Shown: positions 7,127-14,446 of the stretch, one piece after another
Position numbering within the stretch: position 1 is the stretch's first letter
How the letters are laid out: every line of letters starts with the position of its first letter
From: Clostridiales bacterium
GTDB lineage: Bacteria; Bacillota; Clostridia; Christensenellales; Aristaeellaceae
Direction: 5' to 3'
Length of the DNA stretch: 14,446 bases
Assembly (NCBI GenBank): GCA_012512355.1
Contig: JAAZEI010000014.1
Location: forward strand, 1-14,446
Notes under the pieces: model-generated
Told to the model about the DNA's origin: nothing
The model's database searches: none
The model's input: only the letters and a program-made list of their open reading frames with translations
Position numbers and translations under genes: made by a program

Positions 7127-7975
7127 TCAGCCGGCGATATTCATGATGCGCCGCAGCAAAAGGCTTAGCGCATAAAACAATGCAGCGCACAGAACCACAG
7201 CGGCCCCCACGCTTGAACCCAAATAAAAGGCCGCAATCAGACCGATGATGCCTGATAACAGGCTGATGATGACGCTAAACAGCGCATGCTGGGGAGCTGT
7301 TTTTGAAACGTTGCGTCCGGCGGCTGCAGGAAGGATGAGCAGGGCATTGATGAGCAGCACACCGACCCAGCGGATGGACAGCATCACGGCAATGGCAACC
7401 AGGCAGACAAAAACATCCTCAACAATGCGGGTTTTGATGCCTCTGCTTTGCGCTAACTGCGGATTGACTGCTGTGAGCAGCAGGGGATTGTAGACCAAAG
7501 CCCAGCAGATAAGTCCGCCTAAAAGCGAAATAAGCAGCCAAGTCAGGTCATTGGCATTGATAGCCAGTACATCACCTACAAGCAGCGATGAATATTTTGA
7601 AAAATTGCTGTTCTGACTCAGCAGCACCAAGCCCAGCGCGATGCCTGTTGAAGAGAACACGCTGATGTTGGTGTCGGCAGAAGCGCCGCCGGAGCGGTTG
7701 ATGCGATTGATAAGCAGTGCCCATACAAGCCCAAAACAAATCAGGGTGATGGTCAGGTTGCTAAAGCCCAGCAGCATGCCGATGCCGGCACCTGCCAGCG
7801 CGCTGTGTCCCAGCGCGTCAGAAAAAAATGCCATCCTTCGATTGACAGCCATGGTGCCAAACAATGCAAGCAAAGGAGTCAGCAGCAGGAGGGCTATCAG
7901 GGCATTTTTCATAAAGGTGAAACTGAAAGCTTCAAAGGGGAGCAGTTTGTCCATCAGGAAATAAATGCTATTCAT
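7127..7975 (-). CDS. znuB: metal ABC transporter permease (ABC-3 family, zinc/manganese type)
   Basis: This membrane subunit would form the channel of a zinc or manganese importer together with the ATPase encoded just upstream. It has 282 residues and about eight hydrophobic segments spread over its length. Family signatures include MAFFSDALGHSALAGAGIG near residues 48-66, SSTGIALGLVLLS near 108-120 and the VGVLLINALLILPAAAGR segment near 205-222. Its ATG overlaps the ATPase stop codon (ATGA), typical of coupled subunits. The metal cannot be decided from this subunit, so the symbol is by family resemblance. No solute-binding protein gene is present nearby. Confidence 0.9.
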   Translation of the reverse strand: MNSIYFLMDKLLPFEAFSFTFMKNALIALLLLTPLLALFGTMAVNRRMAFFSDALGHSALAGAGIGMLLGFSNLTITLICFGLVWALLINRINRSGGASADTNISVFSSTGIALGLVLLSQNSNFSKYSSLLVGDVLAINANDLTWLLISLLGGLICWALVYNPLLLTAVNPQLAQSRGIKTRIVEDVFVCLVAIAVMLSIRWVGVLLINALLILPAAAGRNVSKTAPQHALFSVIISLLSGIIGLIAAFYLGSSVGAAVVLCAALFYALSLLLRRIMNIAG

Positions 7976-8739
7976 TGCAAGCCCTCCCCGGAACCATGCA
8001 TGTGCGGGTATGCGGCGGCGAAAGCATCGGATTCAAACACTTCTTTGGGGGTTCCTACGATGAGGGTCGTTTTGTCTATCAAGGCAACCAGGTCAGCATA
8101 TTCGCGGACCAATGTCCAATCGTGGGAGACCATGAGAATCGCCATATGCTGTTGGCTGCGCAGGGCATTGACGGTATCAAGAAAGAGCGCCTGCCCATTG
8201 TGGTCAACTCCTGAGACCGGTTCATCCAGTATCAGCAAATCTGGCGCCGGGTTTAAAGCCAGCGCCAGAAGAACACGCTGTAATTCGCCGCCCGATAAGG
8301 CACCCAGCCTTTTATCAATGAGCCCTTGTGCCTGGGCCAGCTGGAGTGTTTTGAGCGCTGCCTGCCGTGTCTTTTCCCCAACCCCCGTCCAGATAGGACG
8401 GTTTGAGAGCGTAGCGGCCATAAGGTCTCTGACGGTCAGGGGCATTTGCTTGTCAAAAGGCAGCTGCTGGGGAACATAGCCCACCCTCAATGAGGGGAAG
8501 GACCGATCCTCCGTATCCAGATGGGTGATGCTTCCCCCATAGGGAATTTGTCCCAGCACTGCCCGCAGCAAGGTTGTTTTTCCGCCGCCATTGGGGCCGA
8601 TGAGGACAGTGAGCTGACCGCAATGAACATGCAGGTTGACATCGCGCAGCAGCTGGTCACTGTCCAGTTTCACACTGACGTGATCAAGCTCGATGCGGCA
8701 TAGCCCGCAATGAGGAGGTTCATAGCCCTTTGTCGGCAT
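7972..8739 (-). CDS. znuC: metal ABC transporter ATP-binding protein (zinc/manganese type)
   Basis: This cytosolic ATPase energises the adjacent permease. It has 255 residues. Walker A GPNGGGKTT lies at 48-56, the Q-loop YVPQQ at 88-92, the signature LSGGE at 148-152, Walker B LLILDEP at 168-174 and the switch histidine at H206 (VSHD). This matches the ZnuC/MntB/AdcC subgroup. The frame is open upstream to 8856, deep inside nth, but the ATG at 8739 has AGGAGG nine bases before it and a normal N-terminal length, so I chose it. It overlaps the end of nth by 20 bases and shares an ATGA with the permease gene. The tail is Tyr-Pro-His-Met-His, possibly incidental. Confidence 0.93.
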   Translation of the reverse strand: MPTKGYEPPHCGLCRIELDHVSVKLDSDQLLRDVNLHVHCGQLTVLIGPNGGGKTTLLRAVLGQIPYGGSITHLDTEDRSFPSLRVGYVPQQLPFDKQMPLTVRDLMAATLSNRPIWTGVGEKTRQAALKTLQLAQAQGLIDKRLGALSGGELQRVLLALALNPAPDLLILDEPVSGVDHNGQALFLDTVNALRSQQHMAILMVSHDWTLVREYADLVALIDKTTLIVGTPKEVFESDAFAAAYPHMHGSGEGLQ

Positions 8740-9385
8740 TTTTTTGTTCCTCCTGATAATATTTGCAAACGTCATTGAGGATGCAGATTTCACACAAAGG
8801 CCTTCGCGCTTTGCAAACGCGCCGGCCATGCAGTATAAGCCAGTGATGGGCAGCAATCCAATCTTTGCGCGGAATGGCCTGCATCAGCTGCTGTTCAGTT
8901 TTGTTCACATTCGTCGCGTCTGCCAGCCCCAGACGGTTGCTTACCCGAAACACGTGGGTATCAACAGCGATGGTCGGTACATGAAAAGCATTGGCCAGAA
9001 CGACATTGGCTGTTTTGCGACCAACGCCCGGCAGACTGATCAGCTTATCCATCTCGCCGGGGACAGCGCCGTCAAATTCATCCATGATTTTGCGGCAAGC
9101 CATGACGATGTAGGTGGCTTTGGAAGCGAATCCGCAGCTTTTTACATAGGGGTAGAGTATTTCCGGTGTTGCCGCTGCCATGCTCTCCAGGGTTGGAAAC
9201 TGCCTGAACACCTCAGGGGTTACTTTATTGACTTGCTTATCCGTACTTTGAGCGGACAGTATTGTGGCAACAAGCGTTTCATAGGGGTTTGAGAAGTTGA
9301 GCTCAGGCCCGGCATCGGGATAAAGGTCCGATAACCTTTTTAAAACCAAGGTGATGTTCTTTTTGCTTAATTGTTTTTTTGTCAT
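8720..9385 (-). CDS. nth: endonuclease III (DNA glycosylase/AP lyase)
   Basis: Nth removes oxidised pyrimidines from DNA and nicks abasic sites in base-excision repair. The 221-residue protein has normal length. The helix-hairpin-helix motif LPGVGRKTA holds catalytic K124, and D142 is in VDTHVFR. The [4Fe-4S] cluster ligands are C191, C198, C201 and C207 in the exact Cx6Cx2Cx5C spacing. The start ATG overlaps the stop of the ECF gene (ATGA); no strong Shine-Dalgarno is visible, so translation is probably coupled. Confidence 0.97.
   Translation of the reverse strand: MTKKQLSKKNITLVLKRLSDLYPDAGPELNFSNPYETLVATILSAQSTDKQVNKVTPEVFRQFPTLESMAAATPEILYPYVKSCGFASKATYIVMACRKIMDEFDGAVPGEMDKLISLPGVGRKTANVVLANAFHVPTIAVDTHVFRVSNRLGLADATNVNKTEQQLMQAIPRKDWIAAHHWLILHGRRVCKARRPLCEICILNDVCKYYQEEQKNADKGL
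8749..8754 (-). promoter_or_regulatory. ribosome binding site deciding the start of the ABC ATPase gene
   Basis: AGGAGG lies nine bases before the ATG at 8739-8737, inside the 3' end of nth. It argues against the longer frame starting at 8856. Confidence 0.75.
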
Positions 9386-9909
9386 TGTAAAAGTCTTTCA
9401 AAGTTTCGGCGATACTCGTTCATTTTACTCAGAACAAATACCTCAACCGGGAAAAAGAGGGCGTTTTTCAAGATGCGTAAAGGGAGTATCGCCATAAATC
9501 CGCGCCCCACGATGGGCACGAGCAGCAGGGTATTGAGCGTTAGGTTGACCAAGACCGTAATCAAGACCTGGCAAAGGACAATGCGCATACGGCTTAGCGG
9601 CTGGGTATGCAAAAATAAGCCATAAAGCAGCCCTGTGAGCGTAGCAGCCAAGGTAAAGCCGGGATGAAACGGGCCTGTGGGAAACAGAAGCCCCCCTATG
9701 ATATCTGCTATCGCTGCGGTGACGGCACCCCCCAAGGGACCAAATAGCATCCCTGAGAGCGCAATGGGGACAAAACCAAAAGAGACGGAAATGATTTTGT
9801 CGTTATAACCCAGGAAGCGCTTGGCGATAATCGCCAGCGCAACCAACAGAGACATGCTGATTAACTTTTTAAGGGACAATGACTGGTCCCGGTCATTTTT
9901 TGTTTGCAT
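9382..9909 (-). CDS. folT: folate-type ECF transporter S component (FolT-like)
   Basis: S components are small membrane proteins that bind a vitamin and dock on the shared ECF energising module (EcfA, EcfA', EcfT), which is not in this window. The 175-residue protein has about six hydrophobic segments. The segment from VSFGFVPIALSGMLFG through ADIIGGLLFPTGPFHPGFTL is the pattern I associate with the folate subfamily. The substrate is inferred from this resemblance; another vitamin is possible. It begins 14 bases after the LCP gene and overlaps nth by four bases. Its co-transcription with dCMP deaminase fits a role in folate supply for dTMP synthesis. Confidence 0.82.
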   Translation of the reverse strand: MQTKNDRDQSLSLKKLISMSLLVALAIIAKRFLGYNDKIISVSFGFVPIALSGMLFGPLGGAVTAAIADIIGGLLFPTGPFHPGFTLAATLTGLLYGLFLHTQPLSRMRIVLCQVLITVLVNLTLNTLLLVPIVGRGFMAILPLRILKNALFFPVEVFVLSKMNEYRRNFERLLQ

Positions 9910-9923
9910 TTTTGCTACCCTGC

Positions 9924-10856
9924 CTATTCTCTGACGATATAAACTTGCTGAAACAAAAATTTATTGAGCGCTTCGCGGTTGGGCGCAAATTCCATCAGCT
10001 GGCTTGCGCCGCCAAAGTAATCAAAGTTGCGGAAAGTACCATCAATGGGCAGCCTGAACATCTCTACTTTTGTACCGCGCATAGCAAAAACAGCATGAAA
10101 GGCGTCGAGTAAATCTGCCGCGGATAAGTTGGTATCGAGGATGTTGCCTGTAATGCTTTCGAGTATCTTCTGCGCCTTTTCATAGCTGACATCTTTTAGA
10201 TTATCGGCAATGGATGAAAGCACGAGCCTCGTGCGATAGGTGCGCCCGATATCATGCGGATCACCATTGATGGCTGGGACCTTGCGGATGCGCATATAAA
10301 TAACGGCAGCATGGCCGGTAAATAAATATTCGCCGGCACCTGCCATGGCAGGCTTGGTGGAACTGGGGGAGATGGCGTAGCGCTTCAAATAGCTTGCTTC
10401 GCCATCGGTGACAGTCAGTTTAACACCGCCCACAGCATCTACGATGGAGGAGACCTGACTCCAGTCCATCAGGATGAATTTTTTGATATCAATGCCGAAG
10501 TGACGGTTGATGGTATCGACCAGCCCTTGTACGCCATACTTTTTGACGATGTAGGTTAACCTGCCGGGTTTGTCATCAGGATGAAGAACCAGCATATCGC
10601 GGATAAATGAAGTGGCCATGATGCGCTGGGCTGATTCGTCAACTGTTACCAGCACCATGCCATCAGAGTAGCCAAGACGGCCAAGGCGCGCGGCCCAGCT
10701 GTCCATGCATACGAGCAGATAATGCTGCATTCCCGGGGGATTGGGCTTAATCTCCTGGGGCAGGAGGGCATCAATCTCGGGGATTACCTGGGCAAGCGAT
10801 GGCAGGCTTGCCAGCAGGATAAAAAGACAAAGCAGGAGCGGTATCATTCTTTTCAT
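9924..10856 (-). CDS. LytR-CpsA-Psr (LCP) family protein
   Basis: LCP enzymes transfer undecaprenyl-linked glycopolymers, such as teichoic acids or capsule, to peptidoglycan outside the membrane. The protein has 310 residues and one N-terminal hydrophobic segment (about 4-22) that could be an anchor or a cleaved signal. The LCP core runs from about residue 45 to 240: YLLVCMDS, SDGMVLVTVD, SFIRDMLVL (R86, D87), YGVQGLVDTINRHFGIDI, AVGGVKLTV and the YMRIR...DIGRTYRTR region. It diverges from the usual pattern: the arginine of RSD is replaced by tyrosine (YSD), and RQR reads RTR. GGAAG lies seven bases before the ATG, and the start overlaps the deaminase stop (ATGA). The acceptor polymer cannot be told from the sequence. 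Confidence 0.85.
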   Translation of the reverse strand: MKRMIPLLLCLFILLASLPSLAQVIPEIDALLPQEIKPNPPGMQHYLLVCMDSWAARLGRLGYSDGMVLVTVDESAQRIMATSFIRDMLVLHPDDKPGRLTYIVKKYGVQGLVDTINRHFGIDIKKFILMDWSQVSSIVDAVGGVKLTVTDGEASYLKRYAISPSSTKPAMAGAGEYLFTGHAAVIYMRIRKVPAINGDPHDIGRTYRTRLVLSSIADNLKDVSYEKAQKILESITGNILDTNLSAADLLDAFHAVFAMRGTKVEMFRLPIDGTFRNFDYFGGASQLMEFAPNREALNKFLFQQVYIVRE

Positions 10857-11317
10857 GGCTGTGCTTCCAGTTCGCTGTATTTTTGAAGAAGCATGCCCGC
10901 TTCGCTCAGTATTTCAAGAGAAAAATCATCAGGATAACCTTGCTCATAGACGATTCGGGTGATGCCGGCGTTGAGGAGAATGCGGGCACATACCGAGCAG
11001 GGCTGATGGGTACAGTAGCAGGTGCCCCCATCAATGGAGACACCCAGTTTGGCTGCCTGTATGACAGCATTTTGCTCGGCGTGGATGGCATAGCATATCT
11101 CGGTGCGAGTACCCGAGGGAATGTTCAGCTTGCGTCGGAGGCATTCACCGCGTTCTTTGCAGGTACGAATACCTGCAGGTGCGCCGTTATAACCAGTGGT
11201 CATCACCCTTTTATCACGGACGATGACGGCGCCTATTTCGCGGCAGGACTGGAAACAGCTGCTCCAGGTGGCGACAAGCCTTGCCATCTCCATAAACCTC
11301 TGATCCCATTTGTTCAT
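10853..11317 (-). CDS. comEB: deoxycytidylate deaminase (ComEB type)
   Basis: The enzyme deaminates dCMP to dUMP, the substrate of thymidylate synthase. It has 154 residues, normal for the family. The zinc site is HAEQNAV (H79, catalytic E81) with PCSVC (C107, C110), and the N-terminal GAVIVRDKRVMTTGYNGAP segment is typical. Several other cysteines (C21, C25, C53, C59, C75, C100, C102) are present, some of which may bind a second zinc as in phage T4 dCMP deaminase. GGAGG seven bases upstream and a consensus promoter make this the first gene of its operon. Confidence 0.93.
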   Translation of the reverse strand: MNKWDQRFMEMARLVATWSSCFQSCREIGAVIVRDKRVMTTGYNGAPAGIRTCKERGECLRRKLNIPSGTRTEICYAIHAEQNAVIQAAKLGVSIDGGTCYCTHQPCSVCARILLNAGITRIVYEQGYPDDFSLEILSEAGMLLQKYSELEAQP

Positions 11318-11343
11318 TTTCGCACCTCCCCGCAGGTAGTTTG

Positions 11344-11372
11344 ATTATATAATGGGCAAACCGCAGTGTCAA
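11344..11372 (-). promoter_or_regulatory. consensus sigma-A-type promoter of the dCMP deaminase operon
   Basis: TTGACA (11372-11367), a 17-base spacer and TATAAT (11349-11344) match the consensus at all 12 positions. The -35 box begins two bases after the stop codon of the upstream lyase-family gene. The -10 box ends 26 bases before the deaminase ATG. No operator-like repeat is evident, so expression may be constitutive. Confidence 0.9.
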
Positions 11373-11373
11373 T

Positions 11374-12624
11374 TCATGCAGGCTCTGTATCCTTATCAGG
11401 GCTTATGATGCTTAACAGCGCGTTTTCCAGGGCCAGTTTGCCGTGGGCATAGCTTAAAGCTCCCTGCAGGTAGGCGGTATAAGGCTCGCGAAGGGGCGCG
11501 TCGCAGCTCAGTTCGATGGAGGCGCCGGCCACAAAGGTACCCGCTGCCATAATCACCTCGTCCGCATAGCCGGGCATAGCCCAAGGCTCAGGCACGGCAA
11601 AGCTGTCTATGGGGGAGGCTGCCTGTATTCCCTGGCAGAAGAGAATCAGCTGCTTTTCATTGGCCATGATGATGGCCTGGATGATGTCAGATCTTTTTTC
11701 ATCGAATGCGGGGGTAGTTTTCATCCCAAGCTGCTCACAGACCCTGGCTGCAAGGACAGCAGTTTTAAGTGCCTGCGCCACGGTATGGGGCGCCATGAAA
11801 AGTCCCTGGTAAAAAAGACGGTAGCCAGGTTGGTAACTGCCCACTTCAAGCCCGATGCCCGGTGCTGTCAGGCGGCTTGCGATGCGGTCTATGGCAAGCT
11901 GGCTGCCTGCGATGTAGCCGCCTGTAGGGGCCAGTCCCCCGCCCAGGTTTTTAATCAGGCTGCCGGCGACCACATCAGCGCCATAGTCTGTGGGTTCATC
12001 CTGTGTGGTAAAGGCGCCGTAGCAGTTGTCGACAAATAAATAGATGTCCGGCCGTATTTTTTTAACAGCCGAGAAAAGCTCCGCCATGTCGCTTGGCTGC
12101 AGGCTTTTGCGCAGGCTATAACCACGGCTGCGCTGCACATAGATCACCTTTGTATTGGGCAGGATAGCAGCCAGGACAGACGCAATGTCAAGCTCGCCCT
12201 TATCTGCGGGTTCAACCTTTGAATAACTGATGTTCATTTCAGCCAATGAACCGGGTACAGCCTGATGAATGCCGATGATCTCTGACAGGGTATCGTAGGG
12301 GTCACCGCAGGCGCTGAGCAGATGCTCATTGGGTTTGAGCAATCCAAACAGACAAAGACTCAGGGCATGTGTACCGCTGGCTATCTGGGGCCGGAAAATA
12401 GCGGCCTGGGTATGGAACAGATCAGCCACCATCGCCTCGAGTGTTTCACGGCCGACGTCACCGTATCCATAGCCCTCACTCCCGGCAAAATGGCGGGCAG
12501 CAACGCGGTGTTTTTGAAACAGGGCAAGCACCCGCTGGGTGTTGGCGGCTTCGAGTTGGTCGATGTGCGCGAACACGCCGGCGCAGTCATGCTCTGCTTT
12601 TGCAATTCTATCTTTTATAGTCAT
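11374..12624 (-). CDS. ynbB: methionine gamma-lyase family PLP enzyme (YnbB / aluminium-resistance-protein family)
   Basis: The 416-residue protein belongs to the fold-type I PLP enzymes annotated as the methionine gamma-lyase or aluminium resistance family; the true reaction of most members is unknown. GSEGYGYGDVGR (48-59) is a family signature, as are RPQIASGTHA (78-87), VDNCYGAF with D199, and GSLIKNLGGGLAPTGGY with likely PLP lysine K225. It overlaps the miaA stop (ATGA) and lacks a well-spaced Shine-Dalgarno, so it is probably translated by coupling. The order miaA-ynbB is found in Bacillota, usually with hfq between them; here hfq is absent. It is the last gene before a new promoter. 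Confidence 0.88.
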   Translation of the reverse strand: MTIKDRIAKAEHDCAGVFAHIDQLEAANTQRVLALFQKHRVAARHFAGSEGYGYGDVGRETLEAMVADLFHTQAAIFRPQIASGTHALSLCLFGLLKPNEHLLSACGDPYDTLSEIIGIHQAVPGSLAEMNISYSKVEPADKGELDIASVLAAILPNTKVIYVQRSRGYSLRKSLQPSDMAELFSAVKKIRPDIYLFVDNCYGAFTTQDEPTDYGADVVAGSLIKNLGGGLAPTGGYIAGSQLAIDRIASRLTAPGIGLEVGSYQPGYRLFYQGLFMAPHTVAQALKTAVLAARVCEQLGMKTTPAFDEKRSDIIQAIIMANEKQLILFCQGIQAASPIDSFAVPEPWAMPGYADEVIMAAGTFVAGASIELSCDAPLREPYTAYLQGALSYAHGKLALENALLSIISPDKDTEPA

Positions 12625-13547
12625 GTCTGTTTTAGATCCTCTTTCAGATGCTTTAAAAAGCAGCTTTGCATATCTTCGGGCTGAAGCCAGTGCACCTGCT
12701 TATCTTTGCCAAACCAGGTCAGCTGCCGCTTGGCGTAGTTGCGTGTGCGGCGCTTGATGATATCGACACTCTCGTCCAGGCCGGCCTGTCCCTGAAGATA
12801 GGGGATAAGCTCTTTATAACCCAGCCCCTGCATGCTTTGCATATCGGCTGTCAATCCCTGCTCCAAAAGCATCTTCACTTCCATCGCCAGACCAGCCTCC
12901 ATCATGGCATCAACGCGTCTGTCAATGCGCCGGTAGAGTTCTTCTCTTGGGTAATCTGCTGCATACAGTTTAAAATCATAGGGACTGTCCTGTATGGGAG
13001 GCAGCTTCTGCGAGGAAAATGGCTTGCCGGTCGCTTCATATACTTCCAGCGCCCGGATGACCCGTCTGGTATCGTTGGGATGAAGACGCTGTGCACTGGT
13101 TTTATCGACCTTATACAGCTCTTCATGGAGGGCTGTATTCCCAATTTCAACCAGCAAAGCTTCGTATTTTTCGCGCAGGCTGTCTACTTTTGGGGTATGG
13201 CCCAAGCTCAGGCCCTGTGTGAGCGCCCGCAGATAAAGACCGGTTCCTCCCACCAGAACGGGCAGCCGCTGACGGCTGAGGATGTCTTCAATCGCTTTGT
13301 GCGCTCCCTGCTGATATTGGGCGACATCGTATGGATCACTTGGCAAAACCAGATCCAGCATATGGTGGGGGATGAATTTCTGCTCCTCTATGCTGGGTTT
13401 GGCTGTGCCAATATCCATCCCCTGATACACCTGCATAGAATCCATGCAAATAATCTCAATGGGATACTTTTGTGCAAGCATCATTGAAAGGGCAGTTTTG
13501 CCGCTGGCGGTAGGGCCGACAATACCGATAACATATGGTTTTGCCAT
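12621..13547 (-). CDS. miaA: tRNA dimethylallyltransferase
   Basis: MiaA transfers a dimethylallyl group to A37 of tRNAs that read codons starting with U. The protein has 308 residues, the normal length. The P-loop GPTASGKT is at 11-18; CMDSMQVYQGMDIGTAKPS, LVGGTGLYLRAL and NDTRRVIRALEVYEATGKP are family motifs; the C-terminal RRTRNYAKRQLTWF segment contacts tRNA. Its ATG overlaps the mutL stop by one base pair (TGATG). DMAPP, its prenyl donor, is a product of the IspH pathway encoded at the other end of the window. Confidence 0.97.
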   Translation of the reverse strand: MAKPYVIGIVGPTASGKTALSMMLAQKYPIEIICMDSMQVYQGMDIGTAKPSIEEQKFIPHHMLDLVLPSDPYDVAQYQQGAHKAIEDILSRQRLPVLVGGTGLYLRALTQGLSLGHTPKVDSLREKYEALLVEIGNTALHEELYKVDKTSAQRLHPNDTRRVIRALEVYEATGKPFSSQKLPPIQDSPYDFKLYAADYPREELYRRIDRRVDAMMEAGLAMEVKMLLEQGLTADMQSMQGLGYKELIPYLQGQAGLDESVDIIKRRTRNYAKRQLTWFGKDKQVHWLQPEDMQSCFLKHLKEDLKQT

Positions 13548-14446
13548 CAGTTGGGTATCCTCTGAAAGCGTTTTTCCAGTTCTGTCCTGGTTAATTGCAT
13601 CATTAAAGGCCGTCCATGCGGGCAGGTAGGCCTTACATTGCCATCGAGTACGCCGCGAACCAAGGCAATCAGCTGGTCGTCGGTCAGCCTCTCACCACCC
13701 TTGACTGCGTGTTTGCACGAAGCGGTGATGATTTTTTCGATTCTTTTGTCATCACTCAGGCTGCCCGTTGAGGCCAGCTCGTCCAGGGCTTCCTTGAAAC
13801 TGCCTTCAGCCTGGGGCTGGCCCAGGCTGAAGGGGACGGCATGCAGCTTAACGCTCTGGTCACCAAAGTCTTCTGCCTCAAATCCTGCTGCTGCCAGCAA
13901 GGCCTGGTACTCCAGGAAGCTTCCGTGCTCCCTGTAACTCAATTCGATGATGCTTGGAATCATCAGGGTCTGCGATATCCCGCCGCTGTCATAAGCTTTC
14001 ATGAGGCGGTCAAACATCAGCCTTTCATGCATGGCATGCTGATCACACAGACAGATTGTATCGTCTGACTCAAATAATATATAGGTATTAAAAGCAGACC
14101 CTATGAGATTCACAGGCCGCAGCTGCAATTCCGGCAGGTGGCGGGATGCATGCATCTGTTCTGGCTCTGGCTCAGCGGTTTCGTTTTTTGCGGAAGGCGG
14201 ACTGCCGTCTGCCTTTTCCCAGGCAGATGAGCGCATGCTCATCGCGGACGCTGGGAAAGCAGCTGGAGGCTGCGGCGCAGTGGCCTGATGGGCGCTGGCC
14301 TCCTGCCTGGAAAGCTGGGTCACCGGCACACCCGGCGGTGTAGGGGGAGGCGGATATAGCGGTGGCGGTGTGATGTCGGCGGCTCCGGGGCTTAAAGCAT
14401 CTGCCACAATCTGTCTGAGCGCATCCTGAACTTTTCTCTCATCAGC
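13547..14446 (-). CDS. mutL: DNA mismatch repair protein MutL, C-terminal part (5' end outside window)
   Basis: The visible 299 residues run from the end of the N-terminal ATPase half (ADERKVQDALRQIVADAL) through a variable linker to the C-terminal dimerisation/endonuclease domain. The linker is rich in proline, including an ITPPPLYPPPPTPP run. The metal-binding endonuclease motif is DQHAMHERLMFD (14044-14009), where the usual final Glu of DQHAxxExxxxE is Asp. SCKHAVKGGE and CPHGRPL are the other metal-site motifs. QTLMIP fits the beta-clamp binding motif of MutL. Such endonuclease-type MutL is expected in bacteria lacking MutH. MutS is normally encoded just upstream, outside the window. Confidence 0.95.
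   Translation of the reverse strand, partial: ADERKVQDALRQIVADALSPGAADITPPPLYPPPPTPPGVPVTQLSRQEASAHQATAPQPPAAFPASAMSMRSSAWEKADGSPPSAKNETAEPEPEQMHASRHLPELQLRPVNLIGSAFNTYILFESDDTICLCDQHAMHERLMFDRLMKAYDSGGISQTLMIPSIIELSYREHGSFLEYQALLAAAGFEAEDFGDQSVKLHAVPFSLGQPQAEGSFKEALDELASTGSLSDDKRIEKIITASCKHAVKGGERLTDDQLIALVRGVLDGNVRPTCPHGRPLMMQLTRTELEKRFQRIPN

Noticed and set aside
7805..8479. Plus-strand open frame (224 codons) opposite the ABC genes
   Set aside because: It is a shadow of the permease and ATPase genes with no start signal or domain.
8740..8856. N-terminal extension of the ABC ATPase by 39 residues
   Set aside because: It would overlap nth by 137 bases; the internal ATG has AGGAGG and gives normal family length.
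12666..13487. Long plus-strand open frame (273 codons) opposite miaA
   Set aside because: It lies wholly antisense to a clear miaA, lacks a ribosome site and shows no recognisable domain.

Overview
This window looks like chromosomal DNA from a Bacillota (Clostridia-type) bacterium. The evidence is the neighbourhoods mutL-miaA-ynbB-like and cmk-plsC-ispH, a ComEB-type dCMP deaminase, a LytR-CpsA-Psr protein, a FolT-type ECF S component, a secreted protein with SH3 and peptidoglycan-binding repeats, strong GGAGG ribosome sites and consensus sigma-A promoters. Base composition looks close to 50% GC by eye. I cannot name the genus; an uncultured gut or anaerobic-digester clostridium would fit. 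All thirteen genes lie on the minus strand, so transcription runs from high to low coordinates. No gene-free stretch exceeds about 110 bases. I see no tRNA, rRNA, CRISPR array, insertion sequence or phage gene.

Layout in transcription order. (1) 14446-11374: the 3' part of mutL, then miaA and a methionine gamma-lyase family PLP enzyme, joined by TGATG and ATGA overlaps. (2) A perfect consensus promoter (TTGACA-17-TATAAT) sits against the end of that enzyme gene. It drives 11317-7127: a dCMP deaminase, an LCP-family protein, a folate-type ECF S component, endonuclease III (nth), then the ATPase and permease of a zinc/manganese ABC importer. These genes overlap or nearly touch, so they look like one transcript. 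(3) After a 56-base gap with an inverted repeat comes a GH13 cyclomaltodextrinase/neopullulanase-like enzyme, 7070-5295. (4) A second strong promoter (TTGACA-17-TAGAAT), embedded in an inverted repeat and preceded by two direct repeats, drives a 974-residue secreted wall protein (5185-2261). It is followed after 10 bases by cmk, then plsC. (5) A 76-base gap with a possible -10 box precedes ispH, which begins with TTG and runs off the window.

Most of the window is housekeeping: mismatch repair, tRNA modification, base-excision repair, pyrimidine nucleotide supply, folate and metal uptake, phospholipid and isoprenoid synthesis, and wall assembly. dCMP deaminase supplies dUMP and folate uptake supplies the one-carbon carrier, so their shared operon may support dTMP synthesis. 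The part that most deserves a second look is the wall protein. It has two SH3-like domains, seven peptidoglycan-binding repeats with a visible internal module duplication, and a C-terminal His/Cys domain holding the only cysteine of the mature protein, in a GHICIH motif that resembles a divergent L,D-transpeptidase active site.
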